Below, piece by piece: positions 1-12,485 of a stretch of DNA of 64,000 bases (position 1 is its first letter; each line of letters opens with the position of its first letter). A program made the position numbers and the translations under genes. The DNA comes from Micromonospora marina (GTDB lineage Bacteria; Actinomycetota; Actinomycetes; Mycobacteriales; Micromonosporaceae): assembly GCF_900091565.1 (NCBI RefSeq), contig NZ_FMCV01000001.1, positions 372,001 to 436,000 of the forward strand, read 5' to 3'. A model generated the notes under the pieces. It was given only the letters and a program-made list of their open reading frames with translations, was not told the DNA's origin and ran no database searches.

Positions 1-128
1 TCGGACTTGAGGACCTCGGCGATGTTCGCCTTGATCTTCGAGTACGGCATCGTCACCCGGTCGTGGTACGCCTGGTTGGCGTTACGCAGACGCGTGAGCA
101 TGTCTGCGATCGGGTCGGTCATCGTCAT
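1..128 (-). CDS. rpsH: 30S ribosomal protein S8, 5' part only
   Basis: This is the first 42 codons of S8, a primary 16S rRNA binding protein of the small-subunit platform; the rest lies left of the window. The translated start [17 protein letters not shown] is the conserved S8 N-terminus. Two in-frame ATGs (128 and 122) are possible; I use the upstream one. It is the last visible gene of the S10-spc operon and follows rpsN by about 100 bases, a gap that carries a compact hairpin. Confidence 0.95.

Positions 129-158
129 GAAAACTCGTCAACCTTTCTCGCCGGGGTT

Positions 159-177
159 CCCCGGGCCAGGCCCGGGG
159..177 (-). other. Intercistronic hairpin between rpsN and rpsH
   Basis: An 8-bp GC-only stem (159-166 with 170-177) closes a 3-base loop in the rpsN-rpsH gap. 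There is no U-run, so it is more likely an mRNA stability or processing structure than a terminator. The role is inferred. Confidence 0.5.

Positions 178-226
178 CCTACGGCGAAGAGACAGTTCAG
201 CTGACGCGCCGGAGCGCGCCGGGCTA

Positions 227-412
227 TTACCAGGAAGCCTTGGACACGCCGGGCAGCTCACCGCGGTGGGCCATCTCCCGGATGCACACCCGGCAGAGAC
301 CGAACTTGCGGTAGACCGCCTTCGGACGCCCGCACCGCTGGCAGCGGGTGTACGCGCGAACCGAGAACTTCGGCTTCGCGGCCGCCTTGAGGATCAGCGC
401 CTTCTTGGCCAT
227..412 (-). CDS. rpsZ: 30S ribosomal protein S14, zinc-binding type Z
   Basis: This 61-residue S14 of the 3' head domain of the small subunit is the short zinc-ribbon form: it has two CxxC pairs, CQRC at about residues 24-27 and CRVC at about 40-43. Zinc-independent S14 paralogs are longer and lack the four cysteines. 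It sits two bases after rplE in the canonical spc order L14-L24-L5-S14-S8. The symbol rpsN is also used for this gene. Confidence 0.97.

Positions 413-413
413 C

Positions 414-983
414 TCAGTTCTCCTTGAACGGGAAGCCCAGGAGCTTGAGCAGCGCCCGGCCCTCGTCGTCGGTCGTGGCGGTCGTGACCACCGTGATGTC
501 CATGCCCCGCTGGCGATCGATCTTGTCCTGGTCGATCTCGTGGAACACCGACTGCTCGGTCAGACCGAACGTGTAGTTGCCGTGCCCGTCGAGCTTGCGC
601 CCGTCCAGGCCGCGGAAGTCGCGGATACGCGGCAGCGCGATCGAGAGCAGCCGGTCCAGGAACTCCCACATCCGGTCGCCGCGCAGGGTGACCTTCGCGC
701 CGATCGGCATGCCCTCGCGGAGCTTGAACTGCGCGATGGACTTGGTGGCCCGCCGGACCTGCGGCTTCTGGCCGGTGATGGTGGCCAGGTCGCGGACGGC
801 CCCGTCGATCAGCTTGGCGTCGCGAGCGGCCTCGCCGACACCCATGTTGACGACGATCTTGACCAGCCGCGGCACCTGCATCGGGTTGGCGAACTCGAAC
901 TGCTTCTGCAGCTCGGCCACCACCTCGTTGCGGTACCGCTCCTTGAGGCGCGGCAGGGTCTTGGTTTCGGTAGCCGTGGTCAT
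414..983 (-). CDS. rplE: 50S ribosomal protein L5
   Basis: L5 (189 residues) binds 5S rRNA and helps form the central protuberance. The core [16 protein letters not shown] near residue 38 and the C-terminal [19 protein letters not shown] stretch are typical. The N-terminus [17 protein letters not shown] matches actinobacterial L5. Its ATG shares one base with the rplX stop, so translation is probably coupled. Confidence 0.98.

Positions 984-1303
984 CAGAGGTCCTTACCGGT
1001 GCTACGCGCGATGCGGACCTTCTGGCCGTTGTCGTCGATCCGGTAGCCGACGCGGGTCGGCTTGCCGTCGGAGTCCAGGACCATCACGTTCGAGACGTGG
1101 ATCGGGGCCTCCTGGGTGACGATGCCACCGGTCTTGGCGCCACGCTGGGTGGTGCTGATACGGGTGTGCTTCTTGACCCGGTTCACGCCCTCGACCAGGA
1201 CCTTGTCCTGCCGCGGGTAGGCCGCGATGACCTTGCCCTTGGCACCCTTGTCCTTGCCGGCGATGACGACGACCGTGTCGCCCTTCTTGACCTTCACGGT
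1301 CAC
983..1303 (-). CDS. rplX: 50S ribosomal protein L24
   Basis: L24 (106 residues) is an assembly initiator protein carrying a KOW motif ([19 protein letters not shown], about residues 6-24). The open frame runs far upstream, but the GTG at 1303 gives the conserved start MTVKVKKGD and overlaps the rplN stop by four bases (GTGA). I therefore choose that start. Confidence 0.97.

Positions 1304-1668
1304 AACACCTCCGGCGCGAGAGAGATGATCTTCATGAACCGCTTGTCCCGCAGCTCCCGGCCCACCGGGCCGAAGATACGGGTACCGCGCGGGTCCCCAC
1401 CGTCCTTGATGATGACGGCGGCGTTCTCGTCGAAGCGGATGTACGACCCGTCCGGCCGCCGCTTCTCCTTGGCGGTCCGAACGACGACGGCCTTGACGAC
1501 GTCGCCCTTCTTCACACCGGCACCGGGGATCGCGTCCTTGACGGTGGCCACGATGACGTCGCCGATGCTCGCGTAGCGCCGACCGGAGCCGCCGAGCACC
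1601 CGGATGCACAGGATCTCCCGGGCACCCGTGTTGTCGGCGACGCGCAGTCGCGACTCCTGCTGAATCAC
1300..1668 (-). CDS. rplN: 50S ribosomal protein L14
   Basis: L14 (122 residues) lies at the subunit interface and contacts L19 and 16S helix 14. The start [19 protein letters not shown] and the [15 protein letters not shown] block are diagnostic, and the length is the family standard. It lies 97 bases after rpsQ, across a gap that contains a 10-bp hairpin. Confidence 0.98.

Positions 1669-1692
1669 GTCTATCTCCTATGTCTGCCGGTT

Positions 1693-1717
1693 CTCCGGCC
1701 GCTCGGGGCGGCCGGAG
1693..1717 (-). other. Intercistronic hairpin between rpsQ and rplN
   Basis: A perfect 10-bp stem (1693-1702 with 1708-1717) has a 5-base loop and lies in the longest gap of the ribosomal-protein run. 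No U-tract follows on the minus strand. A role in mRNA processing or partial attenuation is inferred. Confidence 0.5.

Positions 1718-1765
1718 CCTGGCGGAACCTGCGCCCGACCGAGACCGGCCGAGCTCGAGCCTTCG

Positions 1766-2044
1766 CTACTTGGCCTTCTCGAGGATCTCCACGAGCCGCC
1801 AGCGCTTGGTGGCGGACAGCGGCCGGGTCTCCATGATCAGGACCCGGTCGCCGATGCCGGCCGAGTTCTGCTCGTCGTGGACCTTCAGCTTGCTCGTACG
1901 GCGCATGATCTTGCCGTACAGCGCGTGCTTGACGCGGTCCTCGACCTCGACCACGACGGTCTTGTCCATCTTGTCGCTGACCACGAGGCCCTCGCGAACC
2001 TTGCGGCGCGAGCGCTGCACGCTCGCGGTCGTGTTCTCACTCAT
1766..2044 (-). CDS. rpsQ: 30S ribosomal protein S17
   Basis: S17 (92 residues) is an OB-fold primary binding protein of the 16S 5' domain. The core [20 protein letters not shown] and the [19 protein letters not shown] end are characteristic. 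It follows rpmC by 31 bases. The first 14 residues form a short actinobacterial-style extension. Confidence 0.98.

Positions 2045-2075
2045 GCTCGAGCTCCCATACGCTCGCTTCGCTCGC

Positions 2076-2309
2076 TCACGAAGTCACCTCAGTCGGCGCG
2101 GCCGAGAGACCCAGCTCACGCTCACGCATGATCGTGTAGATCCGGGCGATCTCCCGACGGATGACCTGCAGCCGCCGGTTGTTGTCCAGCTGCCCGGTTG
2201 CGGCCTGCACGCGGAGGTTGAACAGCTCCGCCTTCGCCTCGCGCAACTTCGTGACCAGCTCCTCCTCGGAGAGCTCACGCAGCTCGGAGGGCTTGACGCC
2301 CGCTGCCAT
2076..2309 (-). CDS. rpmC: 50S ribosomal protein L29
   Basis: L29 (77 residues) is a helical hairpin protein next to the peptide exit tunnel, where trigger factor and SRP dock. [20 protein letters not shown] and [19 protein letters not shown] are typical. 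The start ATG shares its last base with the rplP stop. Confidence 0.98.

Positions 2310-2734
2310 CAGGATTCACCCACTTCGCGCGTCACAATGCGGCACTTCATCGGGAGCTTGTGGATCGCGCGACGCATCGCCTCTCGCGCGATCTGCTCGT
2401 TGGGGAAGGACATCTCGAAGAGAACCCGCCCCGGCTTCACGTTGGCGACCCACCACTCGGGCGAACCCTTACCGGAACCCATCCGGGTCTCGGCCGGCTT
2501 CTTGGTGAGGGCCTGGTCCGGGAAGATCGTGATCCAGACCTTGCCGCCACGCTTGATGTGACGGGTCATCGCGATACGCGCCGACTCGATCTGGCGGTTG
2601 GTCACGTACGCCGGCTCGAGAGCCTGGATCCCGAACTCGCCGAACACCACCCGGTTACCACCCTTGGACGCGCCACTGCGGTCCGGGTGGTGCGGCTTGC
2701 GGAAGCCCTTCGGGGGCTTGCGCGGCATCAGCAT
2309..2734 (-). CDS. rplP: 50S ribosomal protein L16
   Basis: L16 (141 residues) helps position the A-site and P-site tRNA elbows and is assembled late. 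The start [20 protein letters not shown] and the segment [18 protein letters not shown] are diagnostic, and the length is standard. It follows rpsC by three bases. Confidence 0.98.

Positions 2735-2737
2735 CTG

Positions 2738-3610
2738 TCAGCCCTCCTGCTGCTTTTCTGCCGGCTGAGTCGCGGCGGCGGCGACAGCGCTGCTGTCGAC
2801 CGGGTCACCGGCCGGCGTCTCCGCCTGCTGCGCGATGGTGGTCGCGGCTGCCCGGCCGGCCTCGGTGCCACCGGCGGTCGTACCGGACGAGCCCGAGCGG
2901 CCACGGCGCGGCCGGTCCGGCCGGTCGCCACGGTCACGGCGCGGGCCGCGCGACGGGGCGGCCTCGGCCGGGGCCTCACGGCCCGGAACGGCGTCGCCCT
3001 TGTAGATCCAGACCTTCACGCCGATCCGGCCGAACGTGGTACGGGCCTCGAAGAAGCCGTACTCGATGTTGGCCCGCAGCGTGTGCAGCGGAACCCGGCC
3101 CTCGCGGTAGAACTCGGTCCGGCTCATCTCGGCGCCGCCCAGACGGCCCGAGACCTGAACCCGGATGCCCTTGCAGGCGGGGTTCTTCATCGCGGACTGC
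3201 ATCGCCTTGCGCATGGCCCGGCGGAAGCTGACCCGGCTGGACAGCTGCTCGGCGACGCCCTGGGCGACCAGCTGCGCATCCGACTCGGGGTTCTTGACCT
3301 CGATGATGTTCAGCTGGACCTGCTTGCCGGTGAGCTTCTCCAGCTCGCCGCGGATCCGGTCGGCCTCCGCACCCTTACGGCCGATGACGATGCCCGGCCG
3401 GGCGGTGTGGATGTCGACGCGGACCCGGTCGCGGGTGCGCTCGATGTCGACCTTGGAGATGCCGGCGCGCTCGAGGCCCTTGGACATCATCCGGCGGATC
3501 TTGACGTCCTCGCCGATGTAGTCCTTGTAGAGCTTGTCCGCGAACCAGCGGGACTTCCAGTCGGTCGAGATGCCGAGCCGGAACCCGGTCGGGTGAACCT
3601 TCTGACCCAT
2738..3610 (-). CDS. rpsC: 30S ribosomal protein S3 with long basic/acidic tail
   Basis: S3 (290 residues) lines the mRNA entry channel and has helicase activity with S4 and S5. A KH domain ([20 protein letters not shown]) and the C-terminal S3 domain are present. 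The ATG at 3610 gives the conserved [13 protein letters not shown]; the 40 upstream codons are non-homologous read-through. After about residue 210 the protein carries a low-complexity Arg/Gly then Ala/Thr/Gln tail, as is common in high-GC actinobacteria. The start shares one base with the rplV stop. Confidence 0.97.

Positions 3611-4059
3611 TACTCGGCACCCTCCGTCGTGCTCTGCTCCTCGGCGGCCGGCTTGGCCGGGGCGGCCTTCTTCGCCGACTTCTTCGGCGCCGCCGGCGCA
3701 ACCGCCTCGACCGCCACGGTGATGTGGCACGTGCGCTTGCGGATCCGGTACGCCCGGCCCTGCGCCCGCGGGCGGAACCGCTTCATGGTCGGGCCCTCGT
3801 CGACGAACGCCTCACTGACGAGCAGCGCGTCGGGGTCCAGCCGCTCGTTGTTCTCCGCGTTGGCGATCGCGCTCGCGAGCACCTTGTACACCTGCTCGCT
3901 CGCAGCCTGCGGCGCGAACTGCAGCACCGTGAGCGCCTCCTTCGCGGGCAGGCCGCGGACGAGGTTGACCACCCGGCGCGCCTTCATCGGCGAGATGCGC
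4001 ACGTGCCGCGCAACCGCCCGCGCGCCCGGAAGCACCGGAGCGTCGCCCTTTCCTGGCAT
3610..4059 (-). CDS. rplV: 50S ribosomal protein L22 with Lys/Ala-rich tail
   Basis: L22 (149 residues) extends a beta hairpin into the exit tunnel. The core includes [16 protein letters not shown] and a hairpin tip with [18 protein letters not shown], with no obvious macrolide-resistance insertion. About 30 residues after the core form an Ala/Lys/Pro/Glu tail that looks disordered. It lies 40 bases after rpsS. Confidence 0.97.

Positions 4060-4099
4060 CGCTGTAACCCCTTGTTCCTCTATCCGTATGCCCGCGGCG

Positions 4100-4381
4100 T
4101 CAGCGCCGGCGGCTCTTCCGGTCGTCCTTCTCGTGACCCTTGAACGTGCGGGTCAGCGCGAACTCGCCGAGCTTGTGCCCGACCATGGCCTCGGTCACGA
4201 AGACCGGGACGTGCTTACGTCCGTCGTGCACGGCGATCGTGTGACCCAGCATCTCCGGGATGATCGTCGAGCGGCGCGACCAGGTCTTGATGACGTTCTT
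4301 CGAGCCCTTGTCGTTCTGCGTCTCCACCTTCTTGAGCAGGTGGTCGTCGACGAACGGGCCCTTCTTCAGGCTGCGAGGCAT
4100..4381 (-). CDS. rpsS: 30S ribosomal protein S19
   Basis: S19 (93 residues) binds the 16S head with S13. [19 protein letters not shown] and [20 protein letters not shown] are the family signature, and the length is standard. It sits in the canonical order L2-S19-L22. Confidence 0.98.

Positions 4382-4393
4382 GTCTTATCTCCC

Positions 4394-5233
4394 TCAGCCG
4401 CGCTTACGCGTGGCGTAGCGGCGGCGGACGATCAGCCGGTCGCTCGGCTGGCCCTTACGACGGGTGCGGCCCTCGGGCTTACCCTGCGGGTTGACCGGGT
4501 GGCGACCACCGGAGGTCTTACCCTCACCACCACCGTGCGGGTGGTCGACCGGGTTCATCGCGACACCACGGACGGTCGGGCGCTTGCCCTTCCACCGCAT
4601 ACGGCCGGCCTTACCCCAGTTGATGTTCGACTGGTCGGCGTTGCCGATCTCGCCGATGCTGGCGCGGCAGCGCACGTCCACACGCCGGATCTCACCGGAC
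4701 GGCATACGCAGGGTCGCGTACGCGCCCTCACGGCCGAGCAGCTGGATGCCGACGCCGGCCGAACGGGCCAGCTTGGCGCCGCCGCCCGGACGCAGCTCCA
4801 CGTTGTGGATGGTGGTACCGACCGGGATGTTGCGCAGCGGCAGGTTGTTGCCCGGCTTGATGTCGGCGCCCGGACCGGACTCGACGCGGTCGCCCTGCTT
4901 CAGGTCCTTCGGCGCGATGATGTAGCGCTTCTCGCCGTCGGCGTAGTGCAGCAGCGCGATGCGCGCGGTGCGGTTCGGGTCGTACTCGATGTGGGCGACC
5001 TTCGCCGGCACGCCGTCCTTGTCGACCCGCTTGAAGTCGATCAGACGGTACTGGCGCTTGTGGCCGCCACCGTGGTGCCGCGTGGTGATCCGGCCGTGGG
5101 CGTTGCGTCCGCCCTTCTTTGGCAGCGGAGCCAGCAGCGACTTCTCGGGCGTCGACCGGGTGATCTCGGCGAAGTCGGCAACGCTCGAGCCACGCCGGCC
5201 CGGCGTCGTCGGCTTGTACTTACGGATAGCCAT
4394..5233 (-). CDS. rplB: 50S ribosomal protein L2
   Basis: L2 (279 residues) is required for subunit association and peptidyl transfer. 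The near-universal segment [17 protein letters not shown] holds the conserved histidine close to the peptidyl-transferase centre. The N-terminus [18 protein letters not shown] matches actinobacterial L2. It lies 12 bases after rplW. Confidence 0.98.

Positions 5234-5245
5234 TGTCTACACCCC

Positions 5246-5548
5246 TCAGCTGACCGGGCCGCCGAAGGCCTCGATACGGTCACCGTCAGCCAGCTTCACC
5301 ATCGCGCGCTTGGTGTCCTTGCGCTTGCCGAACCCGGTACGGGTCCGCTTGCGCTTGCCCTCGCGGTTGAGCGTGTTGACCGTCAGGACGCGGACGTTGA
5401 AGATCTGCTGGATAGCGATCTTGATCTCGGTCTTGTTGGCGTCCGGGTGCACCAGGAAGGTGTACCAGTTGCGGTTCAGCTCGCTGTAGCTCTTCTCCGA
5501 GACGACCGGCGCGACGATGACGTCACGCGGATCGGCGATCGTGCTCAC
5246..5548 (-). CDS. rplW: 50S ribosomal protein L23
   Basis: L23 (100 residues) is the main docking site at the tunnel exit for trigger factor, SRP and the translocon. 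[19 protein letters not shown] and the central [19 protein letters not shown] are typical. Its ATG overlaps the rplD stop by four bases. Confidence 0.97.

Positions 5549-6210
5549 TTGCCATCCTCCTCGGTGGTCTCGGCCGGCACACCCAGGAACTCGTCCAGGG
5601 CCTCCTTGGTGAAGACCACGTCGTCGGCCACCAGCACGTCGTAGGTGTTGAGCTGGCCGGCCTCGATCAGGTGCACCCGGCTGTCCCGCGCGTTGCGCAG
5701 GTTCCGCAGCGACACCCAGTTCAGCTCGTCGGCGCTGCTCAGCACGACCAGGACCCGGCGGGCCTGGGTCAGCTTGGTCAGCGTGGCCAGGGCCGCCTTG
5801 GTGGACGGCTTCTCGCCGGAGACGAACGCCTCGACGACGTGCACCTGGCCGGCGCGGGCCCGGTCGGAGAGGGCGCCACGCAGGGCGGCGGCCTTCATCT
5901 TCTTGGGGGTGCGCTGGCTGTAGTCGCGCGGCACCGGGCCGTGGACCACGCCACCGCCGGCGAACTGCGGCGCGCGGGTCGAACCCTGGCGGGCACGACC
6001 GGTGCCCTTCTGCTTGTACGGCTTCTTGCCTCCACCGGAGACCTCGCCGCGGGTCTTCGTCTTGTGCGTACCCTGACGGGCCGCCGCGAGCTGGGCCACC
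6101 ACGACCTGGTGCATCAGGGCGATGTTGGCCTGCGCGTCGAAGATGTCGGCCGGCAGCTCCACGGAGCCGCTCTTGGCGCCTTCGACGTTGATGACGTCAA
6201 CGGTGGTCAC
5545..6210 (-). CDS. rplD: 50S ribosomal protein L4
   Basis: L4 (221 residues) sends a loop into the exit tunnel; the loop [19 protein letters not shown] shows no sign of a macrolide-resistance change. In some bacteria L4 also represses its own operon, but nothing here shows that. It overlaps the rplC stop and the rplW start by four bases each. Confidence 0.97.

Positions 6211-6872
6211 TTGGCCGCACCGCCCTTCTTCACCTTCGCCTTGGCCGCAGTGCGGACCAGGACCAGCGCGCCCTTCGGGCCAGGGATGGCGCCGCGGACG
6301 AGCAGGAGGTTGTTCTCGGTGTCGACCGCCTGGACGGTCAGGTTCTGGACGGTGTAGCGCACGCCACCCATCCGGCCCGCCATCCGGGTGCCCTTGAAGA
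6401 CGCGACCCGGGGTCGCGCAGGCGCCGATCGAGCCGGGCGAGCGGTGCTTGCGCTCGACACCGTGGCTGGCACGCAGACCGTGGAAGCCGTGCCGCTTCAT
6501 CGGGCCGGCGTAGCCCTTGCCCTTGGTCTTGCCGGTCACGTCGATCACGACGCCGGCCGGGAACTCCTCGACCGTGACCTCTTGGCCCGGCGCGTAGTCC
6601 GCGGCGTCGGAGGTGCGCAGCTCGACGATGTGCCGGCGCGGCGCGACGTCCGCCTTGGCGTAGTGCCCGGCGATCGGCTTCTTGACCTTGCGCGGGTCGA
6701 TGACCCCGTACGCCAGCTGGACCGCGGAGTAGCCGTCCTTGTCGGCGCTACGAACCTGGCTCACGACGCACGGGCCGGCCTGAACCACGGTCACGGGCAC
6801 AACCTTGTTGTTGTCCCAGACCTGGGTCATGCCGAGCTTGGCGCCCAGGATCCCCTTGACTTGCCTGTCCAT
6207..6872 (-). CDS. rplC: 50S ribosomal protein L3
   Basis: L3 (221 residues) is an early assembly protein whose extension reaches the peptidyl-transferase centre. Diagnostic segments are [16 protein letters not shown] at the N-terminus and [18 protein letters not shown] with [10 protein letters not shown] in the central loop. 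It follows rpsJ by 11 bases. Confidence 0.98.

Positions 6873-6883
6873 TTGTCCGGTCC

Positions 6884-7192
6884 CTACAGCTTGATCTCGA
6901 TGTCGACGCCAGCCGGCAGGTCGAGGCGCATGAGCGAGTCGACCGTCTTCGGGGTCGGGTCGATGATGTCGATCAGACGCTTGTGCGTACGCATCTCGAA
7001 GTGCTCGCGCGAGTCCTTGTACTTGTGCGGCGAGCGGATGACGCAGAAACGGTTGATCTCCGTGGGCAGCGGCACCGGGCCAGCGACCTGCGCCCCGGTA
7101 CGCGTCACCGTCTCGACGATCTTCCGAGCCGAGGAGTCGACGACCTCGTGGTCATAGGCCTTGAGCCGGATGCGGATCTTCTGTCCCGCCAT
6884..7192 (-). CDS. rpsJ: 30S ribosomal protein S10 / NusE
   Basis: S10 (102 residues) is a small-subunit head protein and, as NusE, pairs with NusB and NusG in antitermination. The ATG at 7192 gives the conserved [20 protein letters not shown]. The open frame continues upstream for 76 codons without homology, so I reject that extension. 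It is the first gene of the S10 operon. Confidence 0.98.

Positions 7193-7393
7193 GGTGGCTT
7201 CTGTTCCTTCTCTCGATGCCGCTGTGTTGCGGGCGCCTGTACCGGCTGGCACAGGCCCACTTCCGCCGACCCCCGCGGTCGGGCGTGTCGCGCCCGTGGG
7301 CCAGGCTCCGCCCCGGGACTCCGGAGCGATTCTCTGACCACGCGGTGGGTCATGACGCCGATCGCGGGGGACCGCGACCTGGACGCCGCGCGA

Positions 7394-7426
7394 GGGTGGT
7401 TGACCGCTGATGGCGGCCAACCACCC
7394..7426 (-). other. Leader hairpin of the S10 operon
   Basis: A 14-bp stem (7394-7407 with 7413-7426) contains one G-U pair and a 5-base loop. It would start almost at the 5' end of the transcript from the 7435-7464 promoter. It may act as a 5' stabiliser or regulatory structure. Confidence 0.55.

Positions 7427-7434
7427 TACGCGAG

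Positions 7435-7464
7435 ACAGTCTGACTCCCGGAGGTCCAGCGTCAA
7435..7464 (-). promoter_or_regulatory. Candidate promoter for the S10 operon
   Basis: The -35 box TTGACG (7459-7464) and the -10 box GACTGT (7435-7440) are separated by 18 bases. The -35 is excellent, while the -10 departs from TANNNT at its first base. Confidence 0.45.

Positions 7465-7548
7465 CCGGACGCGGGTGACCGACTGTCGTTACGCAACCTG
7501 ACTAGTATGCCGCACGACCGGCGGCAACGCTAATCGGGGTTACCCAGC

Positions 7549-8742
7549 TCACTTGAGGATCTTGGTGACGCGACCCGCGCCGACCGTACGACCACCCTCG
7601 CGAATCGCGAACTTCAGGTTCTCCTCCATGGCGATGGGCTGGATCAGCTTCACCGTCATCGAGGTGTTGTCGCCCGGCATGACCATCTCGGTGCCCTCGG
7701 GCAGCGTGACGACGCCGGTGACGTCCGTGGTCCGGAAGTAGAACTGCGGGCGGTAGTTCTGGAAGAACGGGGTGTGCCGGCCGCCCTCCTCCTTGGAGAG
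7801 GATGTAGACCGTCGCCTCGAACTCCGTGTGCGGGGTCGTGGTGCCCGGCTTGATGACGACCATGCCGCGCTCGACGTCCTCGCGCTTGATGCCGCGCAGC
7901 AGCAGACCGACGTTCTCACCCGCGCGGGCCTCGTCGAGCAGCTTGCGGAACATCTCGATGCCGGTGCAGGTGGTCTTCATCGACTTCTCACGGATGCCGA
8001 CGATCTCCACCTCCTCGTTCGGCTTGAGGATGCCGCGCTCGGCGCGACCGGTGACCACGGTGCCGCGACCGGTGATGGTGAAGACGTCCTCGATGGGCAT
8101 GAGGAACGGCTTCTCGGTCTCGCGCTCCGGCTGCGGGATCGCGGTGTCCACGGCGTTCATCAGGTCCAGGAGCTTCCCGGTCCACTCCGGGTCGCCCTCC
8201 AGGGCCTTCAGCGCCGAGACCCGGACGACCGGCAGGTCGTCACCCGGGTACTCCTGCGAGGAGAGCAGCTCACGGACCTCGAGCTCGACGAGCTCCAGGA
8301 GCTCCTCGTCGTCGACCATGTCGCTCTTGTTGAGCGCCACGACGATGTACGGCACACCGACCTGACGGGCCAGCAGCACGTGCTCGCGGGTCTGCGGCAT
8401 CGGGCCGTCGGTCGCCGCCACCACCAGGATCGCGCCGTCCATCTGCGCGGCACCGGTGATCATGTTCTTGATGTAGTCGGCGTGACCGGGGCAGTCGACG
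8501 TGCGCGTAGTGACGCGCCTCGGTCTGGTACTCGACGTGCGCGATCGAGATCGTGATGCCGCGGGCCTTCTCCTCCGGCGCCTTGTCGATCTCGTCGAACG
8601 GCGTGTACGGGTTCAGGTCCGGGTACTGGTCGTGCAGGACCTTCGTGATGGCCGCCGTCAGCGTCGTCTTACCGTGGTCGATGTGACCAATGGTGCCGAT
8701 GTTGACGTGCGGCTTAGTCCGCTCGAACTTCGCCTTCGCCAC
7549..8742 (-). CDS. tuf: Elongation factor Tu
   Basis: EF-Tu (397 residues) delivers aminoacyl-tRNA to the A site in a GTP-dependent way. G-domain motifs are intact: GHIDHGKTT near residue 18, DCPGHADY near 80 and NKSD near 138; domains 2 and 3 follow. The GTG at 8742 gives [14 protein letters not shown] and has a strong Shine-Dalgarno AGGAGG seven bases upstream. The 49 upstream codons lack homology and I reject them. It is separated from fusA by 223 bases and may have its own promoter. 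Confidence 0.98.

Positions 8743-8909
8743 TGGTGTCCTCCTGTGGACTTTCTTGGTTCGTTCGCCCCGGCACGCCGTTCGGCGCTTA
8801 GGACTCTGTCGACAGCCTTTCCGGCCGGAAGGCCGGAGAGCTTTTGTGGGTTCTGCGGCGATGAAGCCTACAGGCCCGGTCTCACGCAATCCGATCGAGG
8901 TGGCCGCGG

Positions 8910-8927
8910 GCGGGAGAACCCTCCCGC
8910..8927 (-). other. Hairpin in the fusA-tuf gap
   Basis: A 7-bp stem (8910-8916 with 8921-8927) with an AACC loop lies about 40 bases after the fusA stop. It has no U-run, so it could partly end fusA transcription or protect its 3' end. Confidence 0.35.

Positions 8928-8965
8928 GACCGCCCTCGCGTCATCGGATCAGCCGAGGATGAGCG

Positions 8966-11062
<2,097 letters not shown>

Positions 11063-11137
11063 TTCAATCCCTACTTATCGTCGTCTCGACACAACTGGTG
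11101 GCGGTTCCGGCGCCGGTGGGCGCCGGAACCTCAGGTG

Positions 11138-11608
11138 TTACCAGCGGTAGTGCGCGAAGGCCTTGTTGGACTCGGCCATCTTGTGCGTGTCCTCACGCCG
11201 CTTGACGGCGGCGCCGAGGCCGTTGCTCGCATCCAGCAGCTCGTTCATCAGCCGCTCGACCATGGTCTTCTCACGCCGCGCCCGGGAGTAGGTCACCAGC
11301 CAGCGCAGACCGAGCGTGGTCGCGCGGGACGGCCGGACCTCGACCGGAACCTGGTAGGTGGCGCCACCGACACGGCGGCTGCGCACCTCGAGGGTCGGCT
11401 TGACGTTGTCCATCGCGCGCTTGAGCGTGACGACGGGGTCGGTGCCGGACTTCTCGCGGCAGCCCTCCAGGGCGGCGTACACGATGCGCTCGGCGAGCTG
11501 ACGCTTGCCGCGCAGCAGGATCTTGTTCACCAGCTGGGTGACCAGGGGCGAGTTGTACACCGGGTCAGCGACCAGCGGCTTCCGCGGAGCGGGTCCCTTA
11601 CGCGGCAT
11138..11608 (-). CDS. rpsG: 30S ribosomal protein S7
   Basis: S7 (156 residues) nucleates the 16S 3' domain and contacts the E-site tRNA. 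The start [20 protein letters not shown] at the ATG at 11608 and the end [13 protein letters not shown] are typical. It starts one base after the rpsL stop. Confidence 0.98.

Positions 11609-11609
11609 G

Positions 11610-11984
11610 TCAGCTCTTCTCCTTCTTCGCGCCGTAGCGGCTGCGAGCCTGCTTGCGGTTGCGGACACCCTGGGTGTCCAGCGAGCCGCGCACGATCTTG
11701 TACCGCACGCCGGGGAGGTCCTTCACCCGACCGCCACGCACGAGCACGATCGAGTGCTCCTGGAGGTTGTGGCCGACGCCCGGAATGTAGGCGGTCACCT
11801 CGATCTGGCTGCTGAGCTTGACACGAGCGACCTTGCGCAGCGCCGAGTTCGGCTTCTTCGGGGTGGTGGTGTACACGCGGGTGCACACGCCGCGCCGCTG
11901 GGGAGACCCCTTGAGCGCCGGGGTCTTGGTCTTGGTCGTCTTGGCCTGACGGCCCTTTCGGACCAACTGCTGAATGGTGGGCAC
11610..11984 (-). CDS. rpsL: 30S ribosomal protein S12
   Basis: S12 (124 residues) sits in the decoding centre. 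The residues altered in streptomycin-resistant mutants are wild type here: K43 in [11 protein letters not shown] and K88 in GGRVKDLPG, so this allele predicts sensitivity. D89, the usual methylthiolation site, is also present. The GTG at 11984 gives [13 protein letters not shown]. It is the first gene of the str operon. Confidence 0.98.

Positions 11985-12485
11985 CGGGTTTCTCCGCTCC
12001 CTTCGGCCGCTGCGAGGCGACCGCGCCGTCTGCTCCAGCCGTCCCGGATGGGCGGCTCTCCTACATTCCAACCAGGGCCGCCTGACGGCACCCCCAGCAC
12101 CCGCGGTCGGGCGTGTCGCCCGAGTCACGGTCCCGGTGCCGGCCGCTTACGCGTCGTACCGGTTCTGTCGGTCTTGGTGGTGCGACCGCGCGATCACCGG
12201 CTGACCGGTTCAGCGCACGCACGCATTGCCCGGGCTGGCCCGGGCACAAGGGGAAAGAGTACCTACCACAGCCGCGCCGGTCAAAACGGATGGGTCGGGA
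12301 AGGACCGCCCCCGCGGTCCGCCGCCTGCCTCCGGGTCGCCGGTGCGCCAGTGATGGGCACCTACAGTGACAAGTGTACCGGCTCGTCCGCCGTGTGACCC
12401 GGCGGCCCCGACACCGCCCGACCTCCGTACACCCGGACATACCGCTCAACCCAGGTCACCGGCCGCAGACGTCGCGGCAGCCGCC
11985..12485 (-). promoter_or_regulatory. str operon leader and promoter region (no gene seen)
   Basis: This 501-base gap between the 12486 gene and rpsL shows no protein I can support. It contains the best promoter match of the window (12256-12284), which implies a leader of about 265 bases ahead of rpsL. Confidence 0.65.
12256..12284 (-). promoter_or_regulatory. Promoter of the str operon
   Basis: The -35 box TTGACC (12279-12284) and the -10 box TACTCT (12256-12261) are separated by exactly 17 bases on the minus strand. 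This matches the housekeeping sigma consensus of actinobacteria closely. Start of transcription is expected near 12249. Confidence 0.75.

Larger units (their letters stand above)
7193..7548 (-). promoter_or_regulatory. S10 operon leader region (no gene seen)
   Basis: This 356-base gap between tuf and rpsJ has no convincing coding frame. On the minus strand it carries a candidate promoter (7435-7464) and a strong leader hairpin (7394-7426). A long untranslated leader of about 240 bases ahead of rpsJ is implied if that promoter is used. Confidence 0.6.

Noticed and set aside
2360..5644. A 1094-codon open frame on the plus strand across the S10 operon
   Set aside because: It is antisense to eight conserved ribosomal protein genes and has the Arg/Asp/Leu/Val bias of a reverse-frame shadow in GC-rich DNA.
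8743..8965. A separate tuf promoter around TAGGCT near 8867
   Set aside because: A -10-like box is visible, but no -35 box at 16-19 bases, so I do not list it.
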